The notes under the pieces are model-generated. The model was not told where the DNA came from and did not search any database. It saw nothing but the letters and a program-made list of their open reading frames with translations. Positions 12,337-25,474 of a stretch of 64,000 bases of DNA are shown here, piece by piece. Positions within the stretch are counted from its first letter, which is position 1. Every line of letters begins with the position of its first letter. The position numbers and the translations under genes were made by a program. This DNA is from Toxoplasma gondii ME49 (taxonomy: Eukaryota > Apicomplexa > Conoidasida > Eucoccidiorida > Sarcocystidae). The DNA is taken from NCBI RefSeq assembly GCF_000006565.2, contig NC_031472.1, positions 835,227-899,226 of the forward strand, in the 5' to 3' direction.

Positions 12337-15300
12337 AGTCCTTCGACTTCTGGCTCTTCCCTCGCTTCGTGTCTTTCCCTCTTTCCTTTCCTGTAGGATG
12401 AATTGCTGTTGTTTTTCGTTGTCTGCGTGGACGGAGTTTGAGCCTCTCCGCTCTTTGCGTCGGACCTACTTTTGCTTCCTTTCTTTCCGGTTTTTTCGAC
12501 GTTCGTTGCAGGTGGGGATGCTGCGCCGACAAGGCGTAACTCTGCACCTGCCGCTGAAGTCTAGGCGCTCGCCAGTTGTTGAGGCGCCTGCCGTGTACCT
12601 GGTGTCTCCGACTGAAGAAAACGTCCAGCTTCTGCTTGAAGAGCTGCACCAGAAACTCTACGCTTTCTACTTCTTCAACTTCACAGATCGGCTCCCAGAA
12701 GATCTGATGCAGCTTCTCGCGCGAGGCGCTGTCGAGGCGGTAAAGAACGCTCTCCACGCAGTCGCGCATCGCCTCGGAGACTCAGGCAGACGGCAGCGGC
12801 GTTTCGACGAAGCACAGACACACACGAGAGTCTCGATAGACAGCTGTGCAGCGAGTCAGACGGGAGCAGAGCTGCTAGGCAATCGTCGCGTTTTCTGTCT
12901 TTCTTCACACACTGATCAAAGGACACAGAAGCTTCTGAATGCACGACTGCACTCTACGCAAATGCATGCATCGCTTTCTTCGCAACTCCGCAGACGTCCC
13001 TACGCAGGACCCGCTGTGGCGTCACCTGGTGTGTGACGTCTCTCTCTGCTCATTCTCGCGTCGGTTTCTACGCGTGGATGCCTGTACGTATTCAGAAAGC
13101 GGGCATTTATGGAGATGCATGCGCTCTGCATGAATCGGCGTATGCACCTCGCTTCTTTTTAGTTTTTTTAAATTTTCCTTTCTTGCAGGGGATGGTGTCG
13201 CAGGTCGTGTCTGTCGTCGATCGCTACGTGGACTACGTCTGTCTGTCGCCTTCTGAATTCTCGCTTAATAAACCAGGAATTTACTCCGTTTTAAACGGGA
13301 ACTCTTCAGACGCTCAGGCAAGTGGACGGGGGCTCAAAGCCTTCTCGGCGAAGCAGAGAAAGGCAAAACCGAATAGAAGCCGCAGAGAGAGACGAGAGGG
13401 ACGACGAAAAGAGGGAGAGAGAGAGGAGAAAGACAATACCCAGAGGAGGAGCAGAGGGAAGCATAGAGAAGGGAGGAACGAGAAGGCGAATCGAGACATA
13501 ACAGAAAGGGTGGAGCGCGGTCTTCTCGCTGGCGTTTCCCCCTGTTTTGATCTTGTTGAAAGTCCCTCCCCGACCTCAGAGACTTGCTTCTTTCACTGCT
13601 GCAGATCGAGGAAGCGATGACCGCCGCTGTGAACAGCCTTTTTGGAGTGATCGCCACCTTCGGTGAGAGTGAACGCTTTCTCTCTTTTCCCCCACTTTGC
13701 TTCTCTCCGTTTCTTTGCTGCTTTCTTGCTTTCTTTCTCCATCTTCTGGTCATCAGTCGACCGACCTGCATGTAGACAACTTCTTGTGTGTCCAAGCCGG
13801 TCCGTTCATCTGCAGCTTTTCAAATCTGTGTGCTCGTGCTGCCCTGAGAATTTACATTTCATATTCATATATATACGTCTATATACATATATTCAAATAT
13901 ATACATATGTATACATATATGTACAAATGTATGCGTATATATATATATATATACATACATACAGATGCATGCCTATATACGCATATATACATACATATAT
14001 ATATGTATATATATATATATATATGTATATGTAGATGCATGTGTGTGCGCGTGTGGATGATGCATGTGGACGCGAAGAGACGGGACTTCTTTCTGCAGAC
14101 AATGCGTAGATATCGGCTGACGTTTTGTCCACGAAGACTTTTGTTTTCCCCGCAGGAGTTGTTCCGTTCATTCGCTGCCCTGCTTCCCCGTCTTCTCCCG
14201 CCCGGAATGTCGCAATGAAACTCCAGGTGGGATCCGCTCTCGGTTCACGACGCGCGCACAAAGAGGCTTGCAACAGTCTCTGCATGCACAGAAATATGCG
14301 AAGGCGCAGCATGCAGAGAACTGCTCAGAAATGTTTCCTTTGTGCGCATAGCAGCACTGCTGGTTTCTCCCCTCTTCGTCATTTCGCTCTATTCTTCCAC
14401 AGAAATCAGTAATTGTGGATCAAGTCGTTTGTCTCGCACGATTTCCCATAGAGTTAGCCGCCGTTCTTCACTTTGGGATATATATATATATATATATGTT
14501 TATATAGATGAATATATATATGTCTATATATATGAGTATATATATGTTTATATATATATATATATATATAAATGACTATGCGTAATACTACCGAAATGAG
14601 TAGCGATACGTCTTCATATGTATACGTCTGCACGTAGTAATACGCTTACATCTCTGTATGTGTACCGCCATCCACTTTCTTTGCATGTGCATCCAGAGTG
14701 AGATGTCCGTCCGAGGGTGTCGATTTACAGACGGGCGTTGGGTGGAACGGTTTTCTGTGAGCGAGAGAAGAGAGGCGACGCAGATTCGGTCAGTTGTTCT
14801 CGGTTTTCGACAGTTTCTGGTTCTCTCGCGCTTTCGCGTTTTCTTTGCAGGAGAGACTCGCGACTCTCCCTCACCACGTTCACACGCAGATCTTCGGGAA
14901 CTCGTCTTCCGCGCTCCACAGGCCGTTGCTGATTCTTGTGGTCGGTCGAAGAAATTTCTCCTGGCTTTGCGCGTTGGCTGGCGCAGCAACACACCTGCGT
15001 TGTCGCCTGCATTTCTCTCGTTTTTGCCCGTTTGGAATTCAGCTTCGACCCAGAGATCTGTGCGGCGAGCGACTCGGCTCTGTTGAGGGGCCTAAGAGCG
15101 GCTCTGTTGAGGGGCCTAAGAGCGGCTCTGTTGAGGCAACGTCTAGAAAATGGGTTTCACAGTTCTGCATTTTCTCCGGGGCATCTCCGGCCTTCTGCCT
15201 TCGACACCGCGCTGTTTGCTGGATCTGGAGTTCTTTCCTTTTCGCAGGACAGAGAAATCGACCTCGCTGTGATGGTGCGACATACATGGTTGTACCAGCC

Positions 15301-18300
15301 GCTGCTCCACGATCTCCTGGGACTGAGGTAAGAAGGAATCTTTTTTTTTTCCTTCTCGATTTTGTGCATGCCTCGCAATCAATAATCGACGCTGTCGCAC
15401 TCGACATGCCTTGGAGGCGCTCCACGTTGTTGAGGAACAAGATGTTCTTCCATGAACCTGGCCACCCCCAGTCTAGTTGCGTCGCTCCGCGTCTTTTCCT
15501 CTTCCTTCGTCATCGTCCTTGTCGATTCCGGCTTTTGTCTCGAGTTTGTTCTTCTTTCTCTTTCGTTGTTTTCCTCTCCTCCGTCACCGTCACTTGCTGT
15601 TTCTGTGTTTGTGTATCCCTCTCTACGGCTCTCCTTCGCTGTCTGCCTCGGCCGTTGCATCCGCTTGTCTCTTCCTCTTTGCGTGTTTTCGTTCTCCTTC
15701 ACCGTCGCTGCTCTCCACCTCGCTCTCGCTTTCTCGCTGTCTCTCCTTCACTTCTGCTCTCTCACGTCCTCTCTGCTTCCCCCTTCTCTTCTCCTCTCTT
15801 CTTTTCTTCTTTTTTCTCTTCGCTCTTTCCGCTGCCGGTCTTCCCGTTCGCTGTCTGTCTTTTCCTCGACTTTTGTTTTCTCTTTGCAGTCTCGCTGGAG
15901 ACTCTTGACTGTCCGCCTCGCTTTTTTAGGCGTCCACTCGCGATGTTTTCTCTCTCTGCGTAGGTTGAATCGCGTGAGTGTACCGGTCGACACGAAGGAG
16001 GCCGCAGCAGCCCTGCGGCCGCCGCGAGTGAAGACCTACGACCTCGAGGCGTAAGCGACAGCGAGGCGCCTCCTCTTTCTCTTTTCCGTTTTTGTACCCT
16101 CGTATCACTGCCGCAGCGGACGGAGTGACGCACAAATCATTCGCATCATGGACAGGAAACGCTTCAAACGCTTTCAGACGCGCTCCAATTTCTTTCCTCG
16201 AGACAGTCGAGCGTCCGCCCCGTACTCCTCCTTGCGCTGCATTGCTCCTTCATCGTCTTTTCTCTTCCATTTCCTTCCTACCTCCGTCTCTCTCCCAGTT
16301 TCTCTTTACGTTTTTCGTCCTCCGTTTGCGTATTCGCTCCTGCTTCTGCTTCCTCGTCTTTCGCCTTCTGTTTTTTTGGTTCCTTTCTTTTTCGCCGCAC
16401 CCCCTTCCATTCTCAGTCTCCAGCCTCCTCCTTCGAATCTGCGCCTAGTTGCGTTCGTCTCTCCTGTCTCTCCTTCCCCGTGTCTCCAGGCGAGATCAGT
16501 TTTGGCAGGAGCACTGCGGCTCTGCCTTCCCAGATGCAGCGCTTGCCGTCAGCGACAGCCTCGCGGCGTACAATGCGAAACTGCAGGAAATAAACTCACA
16601 GCAAGGTGGAGTGGGCAGCACAGACCCAGATGCCTTCGATGCTTCAGGTAGAACGAAGTCGCGAGGTCTCTGAAGGCCTGCGAGATAACAGAGACCTCCG
16701 CTGGTCGCTCTGTCGCAGGCGTTTCGCGCTTCGAGGCTCCCCAGACTGAGTCGCGAAACGCATCCCCTTGCAAAGAGCTCCAGGGGGATGACATATGATG
16801 CAAAATCTACATCCACTGCATTTGGGGGATTCTGCGTCTCCGGCCTGCGTCAGACCGCTCGCGTTGTGGGGATGTCTATCCCGGAACTGTGGCGCGGCCT
16901 CGAGCGTTCTTTTTCCCTTTCCTCTTGTTTTTCTTTTCCTCTGTTTACCATTTGGTTTCAGTGTGGCACTTCTGCCTCTCTTCTCTCAGTTCATCTTTCT
17001 TGTTTTCTCTTTTCCCTGTCTCCTGCTCGCTTTCGTCTTCATTAGACGCTGTTCCTTCTCTTCTCTCTCTCTCTTGCTGCGTTCCATTCTTCGCTCTCGC
17101 CTCCCCACTTGCGTCGGCTGACTCTGTCGCTCTTTTTCGCTGGCGTCCGCTCTCGGCTGTGGAGCTTTGCTTTCGTTTCGAGCTCTGTCTGCGATTTTAT
17201 TCGTGTGTTCTCGTTTTTTAAAAAAAAGTGACCATTTCGCCTCTTTGAGACAAAACCGACTCGTTCGCGTGCTTCATTTCAGGGGGAAACTACATTGTCA
17301 TCTGATTCCTTCTCCGCTTAGCCTTCCGTCTGCAGCAAACCGTCTGTCTTCTTTTCTGTTTCGTTTTAAGTCTCCGCCTGTCTCGGCTTCCCTGTTCCAT
17401 GGCCTTCCTCCTCATCTGTGAGGCTTCGTCTTGGAGCTTCTGCTGTTTCCAGGGGTGTCTGCTTCGTCTTCACTTTCTTAGTTTCATTTTTTTTCGTCTT
17501 TCGTTTCAGCTCTCGCCAGAGTTGCCGTTGTCTTCTTTCCTCTTTCCCAGAGACGTCCTAAAAAATCCTTTCCTCTGCGTTCATGCTTTCACTGCTTGTC
17601 TCTCTGTGTCCAGGTTCGGCGCAAGGCATTCTGACGGCGGTGAGTGCGTTGCCGGGTCTGACAGAGAAGAAGCGGTCGCTGGACACCCACACAAGTCTGG
17701 CGACAGCGCTCGTGGATCACATCAAGGCTCGAGGCCTCGACAGCTTCTTCGAGACGGAGCAGAACTTCGACACAGACCGAGATCCTGACGCCGTCTCGAA
17801 TGCGAAGAAGCTGATCGCACGGACTTCGCCGGGAACTGCGGTGGATAAACTTCGACTCCTCGTCGCCCTCTTCCTCAGCCGACGTAGGCGGACCCGCGAA
17901 GGGAAGAACAGCTGGAGAAGAGAGGGGGGAGAGAAGAGAGGGGGGAGAGTCTGGGAGGCGAAGGAGGAGGCGAGGTCGAGAACCGAGCTTCTCGCCTGGC
18001 GGGGACGCAGGAAGGAATGGACTGAAGAAGCAGAGTCGCGGGAGAAGTTCCAGAAAGAGAAACTTGAGGTCCAGAAGACAAGGGGGGGCAGGCGTAGGAG
18101 AAGAAGTTGCCCTGATCGAATTTCTGCGCGAAAAGGGGGAGAACCTTCGAATCGGGAAGCAACGGAGACTGATGAGGCCTTTTGGATACGTAGTGTGAAC
18201 CGATCTCGAATCGACCGGCAGGAGAAATGCTGAACATCTCGGGGTCTCCTCTTCGCAGCACTGAAACTAGCAATGGAGAGGAGAAGCCCTTAACTGGAGC

Positions 18301-21255
18301 CGACTTACTCAGAGAACTGTGCTCGCAAGACTAGACCCGTGTAGAGGACAGGCTGCATGCAGCAAAACAGTCGAAATACCTGAGGGCAGAGGTTTTTCCC
18401 TCGAGTTTTCGTTTCCTTGGCGACAGATCCGTGACTTTGGTTTTCTAGCTCGGCGCCACACGCTTTTATCGGCGTTGAGGGATTTGGAAATGTTCTTTTT
18501 TAAAGCAGCGAAGAAAACATGTTTTCATTGCGGAGAGAAGGCAGTAGGAGAAGCAGACGCATTTCGACAGTTGCTGTCGAGTTTGCGTTTCGCCGCTTAG
18601 TCGGTGACAGGCTTTGAGTTCCCTGATATGTTGCTGTTCCTCTTTTCCTCAGCTTCGCTGCCACCCCAACAGATTCGCCAGCTCGAGGAATTTCTAAGAC
18701 AGGAGACCGGCGGTGTCTCTACGGCCGCTCTTGACTTCCTCAGAATGCAGCAAGTGAGAGAACAAGAGAAGAAAGGGAGAGAGTAGGAGACGGGGACAAC
18801 AGAAACGACATGGAAGGAGGTGGAAAAAGCAGAAGGTAGGAAGGAGAGCGAGAGGTGAAGCCGGTGTAGAAAGGAAAGAGACGAAGGACAGGAACCAAGA
18901 GGCAAGAGAGAGTGGATGATTCAGGTGAGGAAAAACAGAGACACAGAGCAACAAAAGGGGAGAAGTAGGAAATGCAGCGGAGGCCACAAGGTCGGACGAA
19001 AATAGGGGAGGAGCGCGAAGAAAAATCTCTGAAAAAGATGGCAAATTGAGGAGACTCCCAGAGAGACGCAGTGGTGAAAGGAGAAGATTGTGCTTGTCTC
19101 AAGGAGAAGAAGACGATAACAGCGAAGAGGATAGCGATATGCGCGACAGCAGATGGAAGTAGATCATGTATTTACCGCAAGGTTTAACCCCCGCAACCGC
19201 CCTCCCTTTCCAACAGAAGTTGTTGTTTCGTGGACTTCTTTTCAGAGCTTCAGAACTCTCCAAACCGCCACCCAGTCTTCTCAAAATGGGGGATCGGGAC
19301 CAGGAGGCGCCGGGAGCCTCGCAGGTCCGGGGAGTGTGGGGTCTGCCGCCCAAGCGGCCGCGGCGACTCTGGGGACCAAGTTCTTCGACAAAGGACGAGG
19401 CCTTCTCATGGTATAGACTCCGCGAGAAGCTCTTTTTTTCGGACACAAAGGCCTCTCTACAAACTCGTGATTCTCCACACCTAGTGTCATGCCTACTCAG
19501 AGAATCATACATATTTGCGCAACCGTAGCTCCTACCGATGCATCTATGTATCTACCTTTGTACCTGTCGTTCGTCTCCATCTACCTCTCTCTTCCTTGCC
19601 CTGTGTGTGTGTCTCGCATTATGCATCCATCCTCAGCCTCCATGTCTATCTCTGTCTATCGATCTGAATCTATATCTATCTGTCTATCTATTATCTACCT
19701 GTCTGTCGATCTGTTTCTTTATATATTTGTCTATTTACTTATTTATTTATTTATTTATAGATGTGTCATTATAACTTTCTTCCCTCTTGGCTTCCAGAGG
19801 AGGGGATCGGTTGGAGGCGTGAAAGGCGATGGAGGAATGTTCTTTTGAGGTGAAGGAGATTTGGTGCCTTTGCGAAATTTCGCTTGTCGACCGTTTCGTT
19901 TGTCGTTTTTCGCAGGGTGTCCGAAATCTTCTGCCTGTGAAGAAGACGCTGCCGCTCGCGCAGGTTGTTTCCACGCTGATGGAGAACAAAGAAGATTCCA
20001 ATTTTCTCTACGTGGATCCGCGGGTATGCGCTTTCAGACCGAAGTCTTTTCGGTATCCCTCTGCGGGTCTGCGCCGCTCTTGAAGCCTCTGGCTTGCCGC
20101 TCCTCTGCGATTGTCTCCCTTTCGCTCTCTTGGTCTCCCCATTTCGGTGCCTCTCCATTTTAAACAGCTTTCATGTGTACGCACGAGCATCTGCGTGGGT
20201 GACCGGATTTGTGCGCGAAAGACTAATTGGAGTGTCTGCTTGGCCGTCTTGTTCAATGTTTTTTTTCTTTCTGCAGAGGGACGCGGCTTCGGGCAGAATC
20301 TCTGCGGGTGCTGCGCCTGTGGCTCTTCGAGCGCCTTTTCGGCAGGCCATCGTTTTCGTCGTTGGAGGGGGTTCCTTCGTCGAAGCTGCTGCGTTGCGCG
20401 AACTGGCGCAAAAAACGCAAAGACAGGTGAGAAAGTGGAGTAAACGAAGAACGAAGGAGGCGAAAGACACAGCAGCAGTGGCGAAGTTAAGCGCCAGGAG
20501 AAACGAAGAAGGACGAGAACACACAGACGTCGTCTTCGTTGTCCGAGGAGGTTCCCTCGCGAACATGCAGAAGAGTGAAAAGCAGGAAGGAATGGGGAGG
20601 AGAGACACAGAACAGAAGGCGAGGAGAAAGAGGAAGGAAAAAAAACACAGAGGAGAAAGACAACGAAGAGCGAGAGAGGCGCGAAAGAAAACATGAACAA
20701 TGGACAAGGAAGAGAGAGGGAGAAGAGGTATTAGGGGCGAAGAGAAAGAGACGAGCAGAGACGCAAAAGAGGCAGAAAAAAGACGGAGAAAAGCCACAAG
20801 CAAGAAAGAGGAAACGAATATGGCATATGACAGCGAGAGGCCGTTCATGTCGCTTTCGTTCTTCGATGAAATTCTCGTTTTGAGGCGCGCGGGATCGGAA
20901 CACTCTATGCGTGAAACCGCAGGAACGTACAAACTGGCAGGTCTCTTTAACTCCCTCGACGCCGCTCTTCTTCCTCTTCTTTTCTCTCTTTTTTCCTCTC
21001 CGGTCTCGTCCTCTTTTTCGCTCTTCTCTGCGTTCTTCGCTATCTATTCGCCGTTTCCCTTGAAGTTTGTTTCGTTTCATGCTCGCGTCTCCTCGTCAGA
21101 CGCTGGCTACGCGAGTGTGCATGCACTTGGTTTTTCAGATTCTGTACGGCACCACGGACTTTGTCTCGCCGTCCGACTTCCTCGACGAGTTGACGCGCCT
21201 CGGCGGCGGCACAGGCCTCAGCGGTGGGGTCCCCGACGCAGGAACCGCGTCTTAA
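11802..21255 (+). CDS. SLY1: SLY1, Sec1/Munc18-family vesicle fusion protein
   Basis: SM-family protein that binds the syntaxin-5-type SNARE and promotes ER-Golgi and intra-Golgi membrane fusion in the cytosol. Fifteen exons: 11802-11981, 12512-12739, 13189-13317, 13605-13662, 14156-14226, 14851-14940, 15248-15327, 15964-16050, 16490-16647, 17614-17883, 18653-18753, 19246-19410, 19916-20023, 20277-20426, 21139-21255 (TAA). All phases agree and total 663 residues, close to yeast and human Sly1. Recognisable segments in order: [24 protein letters not shown] and [14 protein letters not shown] (domain 1), DREIDLAV and [56 protein letters not shown], and [12 protein letters not shown] near the end. 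Intron 3 starts with GC (CAG|GCAAGT). The intron 6 donor (GTCGGT) is weak but homology fixes it. Exon 12 carries a Gly/Ser/Ala-rich insert. The start ATG has A at -3. Confidence 0.97.
12274..12336. repeat. (TTTC)n microsatellite in SLY1 intron 1
   Basis: About fifteen uninterrupted copies of the tetranucleotide TTTC in the intron between exons 1 and 2. Confidence 0.95.
13318..13604 (+). other. GC-AG intron of SLY1
   Basis: The exon ends ...GCTCAG and the intron begins GCAAGT, the standard sequence context of GC-AG introns. It ends CTGCTGCAG. Joining here restores the SM-protein frame (SSDAQ then [14 protein letters not shown]), so the assignment does not rest on the splice signal alone. Confidence 0.9.
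13862..14036. repeat. TA-rich microsatellite in SLY1 intron 4
   Basis: Imperfect TA array with ACATA and GTATG interruptions, between exons 4 and 5. Confidence 0.9.
14477..14571. repeat. TA-rich microsatellite in SLY1 intron 5
   Basis: TA array with GTTTATA and TGAATA interruptions, between exons 5 and 6. Confidence 0.9.
15076..15136. repeat. 24-base tandem repeat in SLY1 intron 6
   Basis: About two and a half copies of a 24-base unit that contains GGCTCTGTTGAGGGGCCTAA. It lies within the intron between exons 6 and 7. Confidence 0.9.
19540..19762. repeat. Degenerate TCTA/TCTG/TTTA repeat in SLY1 intron 12
   Basis: Loose array of TCTA and TCTG tetranucleotides that ends in a TTTA run near 19735-19760, inside the intron between exons 12 and 13. 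Confidence 0.8.
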
Positions 21256-21876
21256 GAAAGGCGAAAGAAGATGGAGAAGAAGTCCACGAAAGGCGATGCC
21301 GGTGAAGGAGAAAGACGAAAGGAGGAAGACCGCGGCAGAGATGTCGAGGGCAGAGGAGTTCGGAAAAAAGAACCGACAGAGAAAGCAGGGACGAGCTGAC
21401 GACGACTTGAGACGTTGGCAAGAGAACGAAGAAAAAAGAGAGACAGAGGAGACAGAACAAGACCATATAAGACTGCGAAAAAAAGGGGAGAGGATTCGTC
21501 TGTCTCCATTCTACGCGGTGGCTGCGAAGACCGAGGGAAGAGTTTAAAAAAAGGAGAAACCAAATCCCTGGGAGGCGAGAGACTCTTTTTCTACGGAATG
21601 CCGTGCGGCGCCCCTGCTCTGAAGACTTGTTCACTGACTAGTTTCCACCTCGAATGGAGAAAGAAGAATTCGCATATCAGCGGCCGCTGTAAACATGGGA
21701 GCTCCAGGCAGCTGTTTCGCCTTCTTCGAAACTGTAGATCTCCCGCCGAAATATTCACAAAAAAGCATGCCTTTTTCCAGGTCCTCGAAGGCCAAAGCCT
21801 CTTCCACAGCCTCAAAACAGAAAGGCACATACAGATATATACATACTTGTGCACACACCTAAACATATCTACAGAT

Positions 21877-21907
<31 letters not shown>

Positions 21908-22908
21908 AATATGTATATATATTTATACGTATACACCTACAAGCATATATATATATATATATATATATGCATACATGCACATGTATATACATATATCTGT
22001 GCTGAGGACTCATGTTGACATTTCAATACGAAAGATGCCTCCTCAAGAGCAGGGTCTCTTGATGCCAGGAGCGAGGATCACATTTTCCAGGTTTTCCTTA
22101 ACCTTCGTATTCATCTAATCAAATATATGTTTCTATATCTACGATTATCTACATCTATCTCTGTGTATATCTATTTTGAGGAAGATGGACGTGGACCGTG
22201 AATTTCATTTTTTTGACGGGGAGTGGGGGTGCAGCGAAGGCTGGCTGCTTTCGCGGGAGGAGAACGGCCCTTGGCAGGTGAGGGTGGATTGCAGCATTTC
22301 TCGATTTTTAAGCAGAGGACGAAAAGACACCACGGCTGTACATCGGTTCGTACAGAATATAGGACGCTTAAGGTCAGACGAGAAGAAGTACAGAACTTAT
22401 GTCTTAAAAAGACACAAACAGGCGCTCGCGCGAGGCGCTCTGAGACTGGAGTCTTTGCAGACGTTTTCTGAAGATGATTGGCGACGACATCTACCACTGG
22501 TTTAGCTCTGCACGGTCTTAGCAGAGTCCGCGCTGCCGTCGGATGCGAGTGCAGGGGACGGACGCAAGCTGCTGAAGAAAAACAGGATTGAAGAGAAGGA
22601 AACAGCGGAGCAGAAACGCGCGAAGACAGACGCGTCTTTCGGAGGAGAGGACGCGCAGGACACAGGAGCGCACTGCCGGCCGGAGGAGAAGCACCTGAAC
22701 GAAAGAGCGAGAGAAAAGGCATGAGAGAAGAAGGAGAGATCGAAAGAAAGAGAGGGGAAGAGAAGGACAGATAAAGAGAGGAGAGAGATTGAGACAGCCC
22801 GGCAAGAGGGCATGTGAGGCGATGGAAGAAAGAGGAGGAACGACGAGCAAAAGGGATTGAAGGAGAAGAAGGCCTGAGAAGAGTGAAGTTGCGTCTCCTG
22901 TTTCTCTC
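21256..22908. other. Intergenic between convergent SLY1 and YggT genes
   Basis: 3' flanks of two convergent genes. It contains a TA-rich array at about 21876-21988 and looser TCTA/TATC tracts near 22120-22175. The open frames here have no homology or splice support; I see no gene. Confidence 0.6.
21876..21988. repeat. TA-rich microsatellite array
   Basis: Several TA runs interrupted by GTATA/CGTATA, downstream of SLY1. Confidence 0.9.
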
Positions 22909-25258
22909 TCATTCAAGGGTCGCGATGATGCGAGCAAGATAGTTTTCTGTCATCTCAAGCACGGCCCAGGCAGCGAATCCAGAGAGATCCATGGAGGCGA
23001 TCGAGGGGACGACGCGCTGAAAAGTCAGGCAAAAAGACAAGAAAGGAGGCAAATGACACACAGAATGAATGCTCTGAGACCGACTGAAACAGAGCGGCAG
23101 AAGAAGACTCTGACGCAAGGACATGGCGTCACAGGGAAAGCATGACACGGCAGAGGGGAGAAGCAAAGAGCAGCGAAGGACTCGCCCAGCAGAGAGAGAC
23201 GGAAGTTGCACAGACAAGGAAAGATAAAGCAGAGAGAGCACGACACAGTAGAAAGCGAGAAACGGCTAGCCAAGAGTGAGACTGTCGAGGTCCTCCGATA
23301 TACCACAACACAGAGGGAGATCCAAAGAGAATCGGAAACCACGGAAAAGCAGAGAAACGCCTGAGAGAGACCAGAGTGTCTTCGGTGTGTGTGATAAAAC
23401 TCCGCAGTGCCAACTGCGAAGGTGAAACGAGGACAGAGAGGACAAAACGAGGACACAGAGAAGAAGGAACCTTTCTGTTGTTTCCCTGTCTCCAAAGAAA
23501 CGGCTGGCTGTCGCCTCGTCCTCATGGCTGAGGCGTTCCCGCGAGCTTCGCTCTGTTGACGTGACAGCAAAGTTCGCACTCACAGTGAAGACAGAGATGT
23601 ACGTGTCTGTCGCCCTATATACGAAGGTGAAGGGTGGGAGATGGGGGTTCACTTGGGGAAGCCAGTCGAACAGATACCGGAGATACAAAAGGACTTTGAA
23701 AAACCTGAAAACACAGAGAAAGCGACAAGGAAAGAGGCAGGAAGACGAAGCGATGCAGACGATCTGCAGACGATCTGCAGGCGATAGCAGCGAACAGGTG
23801 CAAGCACAAAACGGGGACTAGAGGGGACGAAGCAAAGCAAACCAGGACAGACAAAAGCAGAGCGGTGTGTTTGCGTAGGTATGCGTTGCTGCAAGCGTGA
23901 GGCCGTCAACAAGAAGGCGCTGAAAAGATCGGCAGCATTTCTACCACAGACAGAAGGCTCGTCGAATGGTTACCAAACGTTCCACACTTAGCAACTGTTC
24001 CTCCAGTCCGACACTGCCAGGCAGGCCAGCACTGTGAGAAAAAGAACCAGATCTACAGTGACTGCGTGAGCAGATGTGCGCCTCACCTGATAAGGTGTGA
24101 GGCTGCGAGGAAGAGAGGATGGTGATGAACGAGGAGGAGATGAAGCACAGGCTGAAGAAGGATGCGAGCTTCCCGGAGATTCCTCGCGAGAAGATGCGTC
24201 GCTCGAGAGAGAAAACACTGCACCTTCTGGGCGACCAGCTGCGTGTGCTTGAGAAGAAGGTTCTGGTTCTTCACGGCCGAGAGAAGAAGAGTCGGAAGCA
24301 GATCCAGAGAAAGAGAAGGCTCCGAAGGCGGCGAGGCGTCGCGAGAAAAGAACCGACTGCAGGCGTTTCGCATGCGGCGGAAACATGAAGAAGGCGAGAA
24401 GAGAGACGCAGAGGAAGGTCCAGAAGAAGAAGCGAAGAGAGAAGAGTGAGAACTGACCGGGAAAGGAGAGGAATGGCGACCTGCAGAAGAGTAGGTGCGA
24501 AGAGACGGCGCAGACGCCGAGAGACCACACGAGGGAGGGAAGGAGAGAAGAGGAGAACCGCGCGACCAGTCCAAAGGAGACTTTGAAAAAAACAAGAGAG
24601 AAGACGAAAGCGAACGATAGGAGAAGAAAGGAGGAGAAAGAGGACGAGAAGAGAAGACCGGTGACGCTGAGACGTTGGGCGAGAAGGGAGATGAAGCAAA
24701 AGAACGAGAGAAGGGAGAGGAGGGTAGAGTCGTCTGATGGCGAGTGAAAGGCGAGAGAAAAAGAGGCGAACAAACGGCTACATGCGAGGGAGGGAAACAG
24801 ACTCCCGACGACGCCTGAAAAGAAAGGTCTGCGTGACTCCTTCTTCTCGTCTGGCGAGGAAAATCTCCGGAGCACGAGCGCGAGGACCAGCGGGCAACTC
24901 GGTAGGTTGGAAGCGAAGGAAAAAGCGAGACAGAAGAGGAAGAGGCGACAGGGGCAAATGCGCGAGAACGCGAATCTCGAAAGCCTGGTGAGGCCGAGCA
25001 CGACGCGCCACCAGGCGAAAGACGCGCCGCGAGCGAAGCCTCAGTCTGACAAACGACGAAGAAGAAAAAGGAAAAAAGGAAGAAAACCCACCATCCCCGA
25101 AGTTTCTCCAGAAGGCGGATCCAGGAAAAAAAACAGAGAGACAAAGTCTCTTCTCCCTCCTCTGTTTCGACTCCGCCATCGCGACAGCAGGCCTGTGCCT
25201 CCTTCGATGCTCTGACGAATGGCCTTGCTGCTGGCTGCGTCGTCGTCCTCTCCTCCAT
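22909..25258 (-). CDS. YggT/YlmG-family membrane protein, candidate apicoplast protein
   Basis: Four minus-strand exons: 25258-24087 (phase 2), 24031-23945 (phase 2), 23704-23584 and 23016-22909 (stop), giving 495 residues. Intron 1 is only 55 bases, with GTGAGG and TTTTTCTCACAG ends. The last two exons match the YggT family, which in plants (YlmG) acts in chloroplast nucleoid and membrane organisation: two hydrophobic segments with FDWLPQVNPHLPP after the first, then RVVPSIASMDLSGFAAW, where DLS after a conserved Arg-x-x-Pro is typical. The frame changes between exons, and only this joining gives the family fold. Residues 1-390 are a Ser/Arg-rich extension; a strong hydrophobic stretch (FFLFSFFFFVV) lies about 60 residues after the ATG at 25258. 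Such a leader could be a plastid (bipartite) signal, which is inference. Function in apicomplexans is not established here. Confidence 0.72.
23753..23786. repeat. Short tandem repeat in YggT intron 2
   Basis: About three copies of a near-identical 11-base unit, GCAGACGATCT or GCAGGCGATAG. Confidence 0.75.
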
Positions 25259-25474
25259 CTTCCTTGCTTCTCCTTCCTTTTCCTTCCTGTTCTTCTTCTT
25301 CCTTCTGCTTCCGGTGCTCAGTCTCGCCGCGGTTCGCGTATGAGCGTCTCGTCGGGAGTGAGAGACGAAGGTTGTTCTCTGCCTCTGGAGCAGAGCGGTT
25401 GGGTCTGTCACCGAGAAGGCGCAGGTGGAGAAGAAGAAACGGCTTCAGCAGGCTCTTGCAGCGGCCGTCGCAGA

